From Klebsormidium nitens (lineage: Eukaryota > Streptophyta > Klebsormidiophyceae > Klebsormidiales > Klebsormidiaceae), in assembly GCA_000708835.1 (NCBI GenBank), contig DF236959.1, positions 46,883-110,882 of the forward strand: a stretch of 64,000 bases of DNA, written 5' to 3'. Below are positions 24,201 to 35,700 of this stretch, piece by piece; within the stretch, counting starts at the first letter, position 1, and each line of letters begins with the position of its first letter. The position numbers and the translations under genes were made by a program. Under the pieces are notes generated by a model. It ran no database searches and was not told where the DNA came from. It was given only the letters and a program-made list of their open reading frames with translations.

Positions 24201-27200
24201 CCGGCACGCTGACGCGCAACCAGATGGACTTCTTCAAGTGCAGCATCGCGGGGATAAGCTATGGGACGGGCGTAACGGAGATCGAGCGGGCCACCGCAAA
24301 GCGGCTCGGTAAAGATCTCGGGGCGGGGGCCACGGAAGCCGGGGGTTTATCCCCCTGGCACGAAAAGGGGTTCAATCTGAACGATTCACGGTTGATGGGG
24401 GGGGCGTGGGTGAAGGAGGCGCGGTGTGACGTCATCAGGCGGTTCTTCCAGGTGCGTGAGACATCGTCAATGCCGTCATCGTACTCAGGTGATTAGGATG
24501 AGGCTTCCTTTAGTGGGGATTTATACAAAAGCTTCTCAAGAGCAAGCAACGAAGCAGCTAAAAAAACGCGCATCTATGGTTTGGCGTGGCTGACATAAGC
24601 TCAAGAAGCGCGTCATTGATACAAGCTGGTATGCTGAAAGTTCCTTAAGTAATCCTAACGCTCTGTAGATTCTGGCGGTGTGCCATACCGCCATTCCGGA
24701 GGGCGATCCGACGCCGGAAGCGATCCGGTACCAGGCGGAATCCCCGGACGAGGCCGCGTTCGTGGTGGCGGCGAAGAAGTTCGGCTTCTTCTTCTACAAG
24801 CGTTCCGCGGAGTCGATCTGGGTGAAGGAGGACCACGGAAACGGAACGGTCGCCGACTGCAGATACGACGTCCTGAATGTGCTCGAGTTCAACAGTACCA
24901 GGTGAGCCTTCGTCCAAGGTTTTCCGGTATTTTCAAACAATGAGACATTCATATTTGCAGCTTGGGAAGCTATCAACGAGGGTACCTATGAATCAGACGT
25001 ACTCCTCCTTCGTGCGTGACAGAGTTGCTCCTCGGCCTTGCTCAAGTAAAGCGCACTTTGGAGCACTCTAAAGATATTGGTGACTAGAAGATGATGCGTT
25101 GACATTGAGTACTTCGAAGTTCGTACGTGTGTCAGCAGTCTATTCGACAACTGAAATGGTGCGCCGCATCTTCGTAAACTTCTGCGACCGGCAATAAAAC
25201 CTAAAACCCAGAGGCTTTAGGAGGACGTTGGCCGGACCGCAATCCGCCAGATTCTTTGTAAGTAAACCCTGGAACTCCAATGCAGATGGCATTTAGAAAC
25301 AGGGCAGATACCCGTGCAACCTGTGAACCGTCGACCTGACCTAAGTGTGCCCTCAAGCGTCCAGATTCTGAAGCGGTTTGCATACACCTGTCCGCAGGAA
25401 GCGCATGTCCGTCGTGGTCCGCAGCTCTAGCGGCCAGCTGCTCCTCTTCTGTAAGGGCGCCGACTCCGTCATCTACGAGCGGCTCAGCGCGACCGGCAAC
25501 GAGTTTCGCGGCGTAAGTTTGTTGCCGTTCCGTTCCGCCCAGTCCTTGAAGACGGCGGAAGCACCTTTTAGAATTGGTTGGCTGGCGCATTGCAGTGAGC
25601 TCTTAGAGGACATTCAGCCGCGATAAACTGAAGTATATGGCGTTATCAAATACCACGTGGTCTTGCTCTGGCGACTGCCTTCGATTCTTTTGCGCGTTAC
25701 CGTCGCACCGCTTCTTCGTGATATCACGCCGTCTTCGATTAGTAATACTCCGCATCAGCAATCCTTGTACGCTTTCACAAAGCAGCGAAAAGGGACCAAA
25801 TGGAGCGTATTTTTCTTATCTGGCATTCTTTGAGACGTTCAACGCTGTATCTGTTCCAAAGACTGGTCATAGCCCCAAACTCAACCCAAAAGATGACCCC
25901 GCAGACTTCCGCCCAGCACATGGCGGAGTACGGCGACGCCGGCCTGCGCACGCTCTGCCTCGCGTTCGCCGAGCTGGACGAGGGCGTATACGCGGACTGG
26001 CAGCGCCGATGGATGGCTGCCAAGACAACGGTCGTCAGCGCCGACGTGCAGGTAAGAGTTTGAGCATCCGCAAAGAACCTCTTCCCGGTCACAGACTATG
26101 TTTTAACCGCCGCTGCAACTTTCATGCACCTACTTTTAGTGGTTCGTTGAATCAGTTCTCCAATTTTCGAAGCTCAATTTTCGGAAGCGCAGCAAAATCG
26201 ACCTGGCGGACAGGGAAAATACTGAAGGGAGCTTCGCTGTCGGGAGGGCTCGTCTCGAGATTCTCTTGCGGGTATTCTCGATTGGAATTTCAAACTTCAC
26301 CCACCTTCATTGTATCGAGGCATCCTGGAACCCCCACCTCAAAACCCAAAGCGAGGCATCTGATTGAGACTGATGTTATCTGATTGGGACTGCGGCTAAG
26401 GTGTACGTTAAATGCCTTGCTTGCGCTTCCGCTGTGTCAGACGGTTTTACGGGTTGTCGGGTGAGGGATTTTGAAGGAGTTCCTTAAAGTGGGCGCAGGC
26501 CATGCATGGGCACCCCAAGGCCAACTGCGGTGGTGGGGGCCCAGATTGGCTGGAGTTTCAATCTGGTCCATTGAAAAATGACTCAAATGCACGGAGTGTG
26601 CATTCCGGAGCTTTGAAATTGAACGCCCACTTAAGCCCGTCTTCCCCTGCGCGCAGGCGGCCGCGCTCGAGGCGCTTGCGGAAGAGATAGAGCAGAACCT
26701 GGTCCTGAGTGGGTGTACGGCCATAGAGGATAAGCTGCAGGAGGGGGTGCCCGAGTGTATCGATTCTCTAGCGCGAGCCGGGCTGAAGCTGTGGGTGCTG
26801 ACGGGGGACAAGCTGGAGACGGCCATCAACATAGGCTATGCGTGCAGTCTGCTGAGACAGGTGAGGAAGGGGAACGGTATTCAACCCACGATAAGTTCCT
26901 GACCGTCGCAAAACGTTGCACTTCAATAGGAATGTAATTGGATGAGGAGAGAGAGTCCGCTTTCTGGACCTAGCGTCGCTTGTTGAATGCAGTTTTGTAA
27001 CGCTCGAGATCTGACAATTCTCCAGAATACTTTGATATTGTCAAAAACGACTGAATGGTTGGGCATCGCTGATCCAATCTTCCCGACCTCGGCTGGCGGT
27101 GTTCTCGCAAATTGACAGGAGCCGCGCTGAAAAGGACCAGTTTACAACACCCTAGCCCTTAAATGGAACACACGTAGCCTAACACCCTCGAAAGTTTCAG

Positions 27201-30200
27201 AATCTTCATGTCTCAGTCCTCCGATGCTTATTTTCACCCTTGAACTGCGCCGCAGGGTATGGAGAAAGCGATTGTCGTGCTGGATTCAGACCCCGCCGTC
27301 ACCGCCGCGGAAGCGTCCGGCGACCGCGAGGCGACCAGGACTGCGTCCATGGCCAGCGTTGGTCGCCAGCTCGCGGACGCCTCGGCCGCGCGCGCGAAGG
27401 GCGCGGTCGCGGATCCGTTCTTCGCGTTCGCGCTCGTCATCGACGGAAAGGCGCTGACGTACGCGCTCGACGACGCGCTGCGCGCGCAGTTCCTGGCGCT
27501 CGCGCAGCAGTGCGACTCGGTGAGCGCGTGAGCATAGTGGGCTCTCTCGCTAGAAATCTTTTGACAGCTTGACTTGCAGAGGACAGCAAACACGCCCCTC
27601 GTGCGTAAACGGCAGGGCTCGTATCATGTTTCTACCAAATGTCTAGCGCTACTTTGATGAAGAGGTTCTGGCTGTATTCTCATGCATCTTCATTTGCCGT
27701 TTTGGTAGATTGTCAACCGTAACTGAGTCGCCCTTCCGGTAGGGAATCCTAGTCAGAAAGAGCTTCATATACTCCTCCCCAATCTCTGAATTCGGCATCC
27801 TACACGACTTGATGTTTACGAGCAGCTGAAGCCAGATTTAAGGGCAAAAATACTGCGAATATGTCATTTGGCCTTCTGTCAAAGTTCGAAAGCTGATGCA
27901 TTTACTGAAGTCGCGTGGTCTGAATGCTCCGCAGGTAATTTGCTGCCGCGTGTCCCCTCGGCAGAAAGCCCTGGTCACTTTGATGGTCAAAAAGGGCACC
28001 GGAAAGATCTGCCTGGGCATAGGGGACGGCGCAAATGACGTTGGCATGATCCAAGCGGCGGACATCGGAGTTGGGATCAGCGGCGTTGAAGGGCAACAGG
28101 TAAGGTCCTGGCGGCGTTTTCTCCTGAGATATTCTGGCATCGTTCTATCAAACAAGAAATTGAGCAAACACCTGCTTGTCTTCTCCAATCGCAGCGCCGC
28201 TGTGCTGCTCGCGGAGGTGTAGCACTCAGACCCCTGAACATTCTTAAACCGAATATTCCCCAGATTACAACATCGTGTTGCCAGTCACTTCTCAGAAGGG
28301 TTTCCAAATGACCTCTCAGTATCCAGAAACAAGTAGGATCTGCAACTAATACTGGGGAATGACAATGAAGGAGCACTGACTCTGAGGTAATTTCTCTCCA
28401 GGCCGTGATGGCGTCAGACTTCGCCATCTCCCAGTTCCGCTTCCTGGAGCGCCTCCTGCTCGTCCACGGCGGCTGGTGCTACAAGCGCATCTCGCGCATG
28501 GTCGCCTACTTCTTCTACAAGAACATCGTGTTCGGCCTCACGCTCTTCTGGTTCAACGCGTTCGCCTTCTTCAGCGGGCAGACCATCTACCACGACTGGT
28601 ATCTGACGATCTACAACGTCGTGTTTACGTCACTGCCTGTCGTCATCATGGGCGTGCTGGACCAGGACGTGAGCGCACGCACGCGCCTGCGCTTTCCCGC
28701 GCTGTACCAGCAGGTGAGTGGCGCCGTTCCGCTTCCGCTCGACCGCACAGATTCCTTTTTGGCCCCCATCTGCGCGCGCGCCTTGCGCTTCCCCACGCTT
28801 TACAGGCAGGTGAGTCCGGCCGTTCCGCTTCTGCTCTTTCGCACAGATTCCGTTTTGGCCCAAGTGCGGCGCGCGCTTGCGCTTCCCCGCGCTGTTACAG
28901 CAGGTGAGTGGGCGTTCCGCTTCCGATCGTTTGCAACGAATTCCTTTCGGCTCAGAGTGCGCAGATGCCTGCGCTTTCCCGCGCTGTAAGAGAACGTGAG
29001 TTGCGGGCGAACCCATTCGGTGTGCTTCCGCTCTTTCGGAGTTTCCGGCCCGACCAGAGCTCCGCCTGGAAATTCGTCACAGGAACTAGGTAGTCATAGC
29101 TGCGACGCTTGAAAGAATTGCGACACTACAGATGTTGGAATTGGGCCTGTAGAGCAAAATTGCAATCAGACCACTCTTTTCTAACCCGTTTTGATCAAGA
29201 AACCCGGTATCCAGAGCTTTGGTGGGCGCATCTGCCACACCTTCATCTCTTGAAAAATAGAGGATACGCTCAAAGGCGGACTGTAAACAGTTTCCGCTGC
29301 ATATTTCGTTTCCGTAACTCGTTCCGCTCTTCCCCTCCCGCAGGGCCAGCGGAACCTCTATTTCGGCCCCCTCAAAGTCGGCATCTGGATGCTCAACGGC
29401 CTTTATCAGTCCATCGTCTGCTTCGCCTTCGTAACTCTGCTCTACCGGATCTGGCCGGAACGGCAGAATGGACATATGGTCGGCCTGTTTGGCGCGGGAA
29501 CCACGCTCTACACAGTCGTCGTCATCTGCGTCAACTGCCAGATAGCTGTTGTGAGTGACCTGCGTGCGCGCTCGACTGCATCTATTGGAAACTCTACAAT
29601 CTGCTCGCATTCTATGAGTAGGTTCTTGAATGAATCCAAGGAAAAGGCCGTCGGGTTCTGCCCTCTGGTATCAGACAAGTTCTGGTCACTGTATTCTGCG
29701 CATCCGGGTCATCAACCATTGTTTCAAAATTTATTGATAGTCTGCATACGAAGTCTGCTCTGTTAACGCAGATCCGTAAAAGCGTCTCATAAGTTGACAA
29801 GCTTGGCAGCACTGTCGGTCTGAGATCAGGTCGAATCAAATCCTCAAGGGATTTCATTAAGCGCCACGCCGTTCCCGCTTTTCAGGCAATCCAATACTGG
29901 ACGTGGTTGCACCACCTGGCAATCTGGGGCAGCATCTCCCTCTGGTTCATCTTCCTCCTGGCGATCGGCATCTTCCCCATAGCTTATGTGGGCGTCGCGC
30001 GCGCGCTGTTTGTGACCGAGAACGCACCCAGCGCAGCCTTCTGGCTGCTGCTTCCGCTCGTTCTGGCCGCCGCCCTGCTGCCGGACTTCTGCGTCCGGTC
30101 ATTCCTGCGGTGAGCGGAACGCCGACGACTGAGTCGACGGGCAGATCTCAGCTAAAGTCTTTAATTCTCATAAACATGCTTTTAGTACGCCTTTTAATCT

Positions 30201-31652
30201 CTCATGAAGGGCCTAAGCGTTCCGACGGGACGGGCCATTCGTGCGTTATCGTGTTCAGCTAGATGGTCAGTCTTTTAGTACACCTCTCACTGGCTCTTGG
30301 ACTGTCAAGCGGGTTATCCCTTCCGGATAACATTCTGAGGAAGATGCTCTCATTCCGCTTCGACGAGCATTTGTCGAAAACAGAACGTACACTGTGATAT
30401 GTTGCATGTCTGAACAGAAACATTAACTGTGTTCACCCCAAGGTGAGGCTCATCTGCACTACAGACGCGCCGTCTGCTAGCTTCGCTCTCGCGGAGCCGT
30501 GCATACTGCTGGAGTCAAGATGTGTTTGGATGACTTGCCGTGCATACACGCATACTTTTGTGATCACACGTTCCCCCCCGCATCAAATTGGCGCACAGAG
30601 TGCGTCATCCATTTCCCAGCCAGATGGGCACCCATTGACGCAGAAAACAACGAAATTCACTGCGGCGAGTCCCAGAACGCCTTATACTGATGGCCACCAA
30701 CTCCGCTTACTTTTGCGCAGACGGTAGTGACCCAAGGACCACCACATCTGCCGACATTGACAACCACATGTATCAGGACTGACTTTCCCGCTCGTTTCTA
30801 TCTCAAATGAAAACAGGCCCAACGTTCGCTGCTGAAGAACGTTTTCTGTTACGCAGACGGTACTGGCCCGAGGACCACCACATCTGCCAAGAACTGGAGC
30901 AAGGCCGGGAGGCGGGCTGCAAGCGGCGGATGCAGCGCGAGGAGGCGGCCGCGGTGATGCCGACGCAGATTGGATGCAGGTGGGCGCATCGCGCACGACA
31001 AGATTCATGCAACACAGACATTTGCTAGAAGTTGGAGCTGTTTGCGTCGGGTTACAAGGTTTTACAGCATGATTCCTGATCTTGGGCCGTTCGATGCCTC
31101 CATCATAAGCGATCGGACGGTTACTGGTCAGGTACTACGCTCGAAGCGTTGAAAGCCGATGGCGGGTTTGCCGCAGAAGCCTCTAAGTACTCATACGCTC
31201 CCGAAACGTTCAGGATCCATGTTTGTCCTAGTGGGTAGTGGCGTCAACGAACATGGCTCTTGAGAAGCGTAAAATTGACTTCTCAGTGGGGCCTCTGACT
31301 TCAATGAACGCCTCTGTTGATAAAGCTATCCTGCTTTTCGGTGTCACATGTTTCTCAGCCAAAATTGGCAACCGTCATGGTCACTGTCTCATCGTGCATT
31401 CCGTTTTTGTGCAGCGCGGCGGCGGAAGACATCCGGCGGCGCAGCAGTTCCGTGGCGGACTGGCAGGAGGACAACGGATTGAACGTAGACGCGGGCACCT
31501 CGGCTCGTACAGGGAGTTGCTTGGTCGCCGGAGATAGGGACCGGATGGTCGAGCTTCAGCACATACCTGAGCATGAGCGTGACGTCAAGCATGTCAGAAC
31601 GAGGAGCGGGGATGCCAAATCGGGCGAAAGCAAGCGGGTGACCGGAGTGTGA
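21231..31652 (+). CDS. P4-type ATPase (aminophospholipid flippase, plant ALA-like)
   Basis: Sixteen exons: 21231-21664, 22322-22472, 22839-23307, 23780-23931, 24176-24451, 24669-24901, 25398-25512, 25905-26051, 26657-26860, 27256-27519, 27935-28099, 28402-28713, 29344-29550, 29886-30109, 30857-30979, 31415-31652. All phases close: 1237 residues, typical of the family. It should flip phospholipids to the cytosolic leaflet using ATP. Motifs: [20 protein letters not shown] near the N-terminus; NLDGETNLK (actuator domain); PISL in TM4; SDKTGTLT with the phosphorylated Asp near 408; KGAD (about 591); [19 protein letters not shown] (about 845); then C-terminal membrane segments and [13 protein letters not shown] 21231 was chosen because the frame upstream has no other ATG. 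P4-ATPases usually need a CDC50/ALIS beta-subunit, which is not in this window. Several introns contain ghost exon edges. Confidence 0.96.
23605..23680 (+). repeat. Ghost copy of P4-ATPase exon 4 acceptor
   Basis: The segment with TTCGAAACGTCCAACTGACC before TTCCGCAG (ghost exon start 23648) repeats the true acceptor region (ACTTGAAACGTGCAAGTGAC before TTGCCGCAG, exon start 23780) at 132 bp spacing. Similarity continues weakly into the exon. An older, poorer copy may end at GCGCAG near 23573. Confidence 0.55.
28689..29000 (+). repeat. Four-fold tandem array of a splice-donor junction in P4-ATPase intron 12
   Basis: The true exon 12 end (GCGCTTTCCCGCGCTGTACC then AGCAG|GTGAGT, exon end 28713) is repeated downstream with donors at about 28809, 28903 and 28995 (spacing 96, 94, 92 bp). 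Each unit holds the exon end, a GTGAGT donor, a CCGTTCCGCTTC stretch and a CACAGATTCC-like stretch. Copies 2 and 3 keep a perfect GTGAGT; copy 4 has AGAAC|GTGAGT. The first spacing is a multiple of three and the frame is open through it, so use of donor 2 would add 32 residues (RFPALYQQ repeats as RFPTLYRQ). Confidence 0.85.
30717..30760 (+). repeat. Ghost copy of P4-ATPase exon 15 start
   Basis: GCGCAG followed by ACGGTAGTGACCCAAGGACC and then ACCACATCTGCC repeats the true exon 15 start at 30857 (29 of the first 32 exon bases agree), 136 bp upstream. In frame the ghost has a stop (CGG TAG) where the true exon has Y-W, so it cannot replace exon 15. Confidence 0.88.
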
Positions 31653-32737
31653 TTGCAGCCGTCTTGTCCTGAAAGTGTTGATTCGAGACGTCGCAAGAGC
31701 GACTTTGTCAAGATCATAGGTTCGACGCCAGCAGCAGCTGGTGCAAGGAACGTCGCAATAGACTTTTTGTTATGTACACGCCTTGCTGCCGCAGCGCGGC
31801 GCTGTCTTCTGCAGTAGTGTCCAATTAGGATAAAGATGTTCTCTGGCGACAGCTCTGTTGCAAGAACCAGACCTGCGGCTAACTTTTTGTCAAACTTCGT
31901 ACTGGCCCGCCGAGCGAGAGAAGCACTGACATGGTAGTGTGCCATTTTTGGCCTGGCCGCACGTATTATTCGTTGTAGCCGCCTCGGCGCACTCAGCAGG
32001 GCGGCGGCAGCGTCAGGCAAGTCTTAGTAGTTGGCAGCCAGCGGATAGCTTAAGGTCATACTCTCATTGTATACGTGTGTTTACACGTAATGTCCGATCT
32101 GCATGAGGAGTCATTTCAATCATGAGCACCATGTCATGGTCGATGATAGGCTTTAAATCGCTCCATTGCATATTGCACTCGACCGACAATGATGCTCATA
32201 TGACGTGAGTGTGAGGGGACTGGCCCGTGCATGTGGCTTTGCACACGTACCGCAATGATGGTCACTAGCTGGACTGGGCGGCAGCTAGCCGCTTAAGTAA
32301 AGCCTGCGCATATATGATGCAAGACATCAAGGCATCTCAGTATGTGCGACTGCCTTCAATTCACGTTGACCGTCGTGGCGGCCGCGCCATACACAACATG
32401 AACCGTTGAGCCCGACTCATGGATGCATTTTCTTTCGCACTGTCATGGGTCCGATCGACGCAGTATCATATTTCGTGCAGCAATCGAAATTGAAAGCCGC
32501 CGGGCCGCGCGTCTGAAGCAGTACGTGCAAAGGATTGAACGACTACTCACGACTTGGAGCTCAACATGCGTCTATCTACACGTACCGGGACACGTACCTG
32601 ATCTCTTCCATCTTGATGATTATCAGATTGGGCGGCAGGCTAGAACACATAATGGTAAGCTGACTGCTTTCTCTTTTCAGTTCTCTGCTTAGTAAGGGCC
32701 CATAGTACAACATGAGCCATATATGGACATACTATGC
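31653..32737. other. Intergenic region between convergent P4-ATPase and isomerase genes
   Basis: About 1.1 kb. It should contain the 3' untranslated regions of both neighbours. The part from 32040 on is rich in CATG and TGCAT words and differs in texture from the genes, like 53000-53716 and 62000-62600, which suggests old mobile-element sequence. No coding motif was found. Confidence 0.4.
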
Positions 32738-35700
32738 TTACAGTTTCGAATATGATGGTAAGCGCTTCTCCAGGCGCGCTTGCATGGCTTCTTTGAGGTC
32801 GGTCGAGTTCAGGGTCGCGGAGTTCCAGGTGGCCACGTAGTCCAGGCTGTCGCTCACGCTGTGATCTCTGCAGAAAAAGGCGACTTTATACGGATACACA
32901 CGGAAGGAAGTTGCCAAGGACGCTCAGAAAAAGAGTATTACACCCGCAAAAATACCCTGCAACTTTGCTGTTAAGATTGACCACCAGAATTGGACAAAGC
33001 GATGCAGCATAGAGCAAAAAGGTCGCACGACAGAATCTATCACCGCTAGTGCGTATATGCGGTCAGAGAGCCTCCTCAGATCGAGAAGGCATTACAATGG
33101 AAGAGGCGAAAAACTGGCAATCGATTCCTGATACACATCAGCCTGCGAGACCGTCTTTAAGATACGGACTGCAATCTTTTTGAACGAAAGCGAGGAAGGA
33201 GACTTGGGAGCAAGACGATTTGGGGGTTCAAGTAGTTCTGGGCAACAAAGTAGAAATCTCTAGGCTCTCTGAAAATCTGCATGCCACAGCAGCCGAACCC
33301 TCGAGACATTAGTCAATTAGTATTCACGGCACTAAGGAAAGTATCAGCATTTTGTCGACGATGAACAGAACTTCCACATCGAAACAAGGCTTAGGCGGCT
33401 CCTTCCCGGAACGACATACTTTGTCTGAGACAAGAGAATGACGATCACGCGTTCATCAACAGAAGCAAGCCAGAGGACGTCAGAAACCCTCTTTGCAGCT
33501 CGGTATGACAGGAAAGGTCTGACGCGACGTCTTGTAGTTCGGCCCTGAAGTTACGGCGATGGGGAACCTAGCAGCTTGTGAAGACCTACCTTTTGTGGAG
33601 GAGGATTGCTTTCGTGCCCACGACCGCCAGCGGCGACTTTGCTGCGATGCTCCTCGCAATCTCGTCAACCGCGGAGTACAGCTGCTGCTGAGTGGGGAAC
33701 GTTCTGCTGACCTGACACAAGAAACAGGCTGAGAATTGGTGTCTGGCGTTCATAATAATCCCCGAGCGCATAAGATGTGAACCAGAAAACTTTTGTCAGA
33801 GTGTAAATTCGAGCGGTGACGAGCTGACGGTACGAAGAAGGACCGCCCTGATAGCACGAAGTATTGCTCGTTCTATTTCCAGCTTTAACTGGACCTGACC
33901 TGATTGCCGCCTTTTCTGTGCCCCGCTCAAACTTTGTGGCAAAGGCCTAGGATTACAGCCCTGTTAGTGCAGCTACAGTACCAGTAACGTACAATCTGTG
34001 GGGGAAACAGCAATAAGGAGCGGCTGCCCAGTATGCTGGCACCAGCCGGAGCCCCAGCGCGGGCGGCTATGAGCTGATGCATGAGCCGCCGCGACGATTG
34101 GCACGTACGGTAGCTCATAGTCTAGGCCTGGCCGCGCGGAGGCGGCCGCGCGCGACACGGGGTTTTTAAAATAGGAGTCATCTCAGGAGTCAGAACACAT
34201 TCGGACCGTACGAAAGAACGAAAATCGAGAAATGCCGTACGGTCCGCAAATTCCAGGATTGCAAATGATGCTCAGTCTTGCCTCCCTGGCTCAGCGCAGA
34301 ATTTGAAGCGTGTCAAGGAAAGCTTGGGCCCTGATCTAGACAATGGCGCACGCTCAGGGTTCCTCTCCGTTCCCTCCCCCTGGTTTTCCCCCAAGCGATT
34401 CCTTCTCTGGCCAGGACTGGCGGCAACACGCAACTGACCGCTGGCCAATTATTGCAATTGTCGGCATCACAATCCTTTGGTTCTTGGGTGATTTCCTGCG
34501 GTTTGTGTGGCACAACATTGTGCTTGTTTTCCTTTGGGCAGCAATTGTGGCGCTGGCGGTCGGGAAGAGGTGGCATGAGGAGAGGTTAGCAGGGACGGGG
34601 TACTCGTCAATAGCAGAAGCGACCGGCTTGACCACCTCCCATGCATAGCGTGCTAGCTAACAACAGAGGTGAGGTTCCAGTCCAGTTGCAATTATGAGTG
34701 GGTATAATTTGCATCCATCAGAACAAGCAAAGCAAAAAGTTATCCAATCCTTCAAAATCTGCTTGCTTTGTTCAAGAAAGCCCTTCACTTTCCCGCACAT
34801 GAACTGCAAGTGCCAGATCTAATAAACAAACCACACATACAAGCCCCAAGGCAATCAGAAATAAGAAAATTGCGCAATCAGTGCTCCGAAAGATTATAGC
34901 CGGACTGCTTTGAGGACTATCTTCACGTTGAAAAGTGTCCTTGTAACTCTGCCTGGTGGAAAAGCATGACTGCACCGGAACTTAGAACAAAGTGAGGACG
35001 CTGGGACAGGGTTCCACAAACTTAAGGTAAACTTAAGCTGTTCAACTCAGAATAAGCATGGCTTGATCACTCAGGACAGCATGATTGTCATTCCCCAAAC
35101 GGATCTTTATTGTTCCTGCAGGATCTGTCTGGGGATGCAATTTGCAAAATGATTTGTGACACCAGGCCTGACACCAAGAGGGAGTTGTTGTCAAGCATGC
35201 GCAAAGTTGATATGCTCCTGTTGAGGCAGGTGGTTGTACATAGCATACTACGTTAGAGAGTCATACTGTACGTAGCCTTTTGAGAACAGAATCGCAAGCT
35301 GTTTTTTATCCAGAAGCATGTGATGGAGCTGGTTCAATCTGTAGCAACTCGCGATTGCCGACAGTGTTGGCTTTAGTTTCCTCATGCTTCTGATGGTAAC
35401 ATGATGTAGATTTGATGAGTTTGGATATGTCCACTTTCCTGATGGTGGTGGGAGCAGCCACCTGTATTTCTGTGAGCTGCGGGCCATTGGGACCGAACAG
35501 TGCTTCTTCCTGTGTCTTGGAATACCGGCGGGTGCCATCGTTCCTTAGAGAGTGGCACTATATACCGAATGAAGTGAGAGAAAGTTCGACTCACCAGTTT
35601 CAGATCCTTCGCTTCTTGTCCATCAAACTCTCGGGCTGTCAGGGCAAGTTCCCTGGCTATCCCTGCAAACACGTGATATACTTTCAACCACCGATGCCAA

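Noticed and set aside
31556-32020. Minus-strand 154-residue frame antisense to the last P4-ATPase exon
   Set aside because: No family motif, and it overlaps a well supported coding exon.
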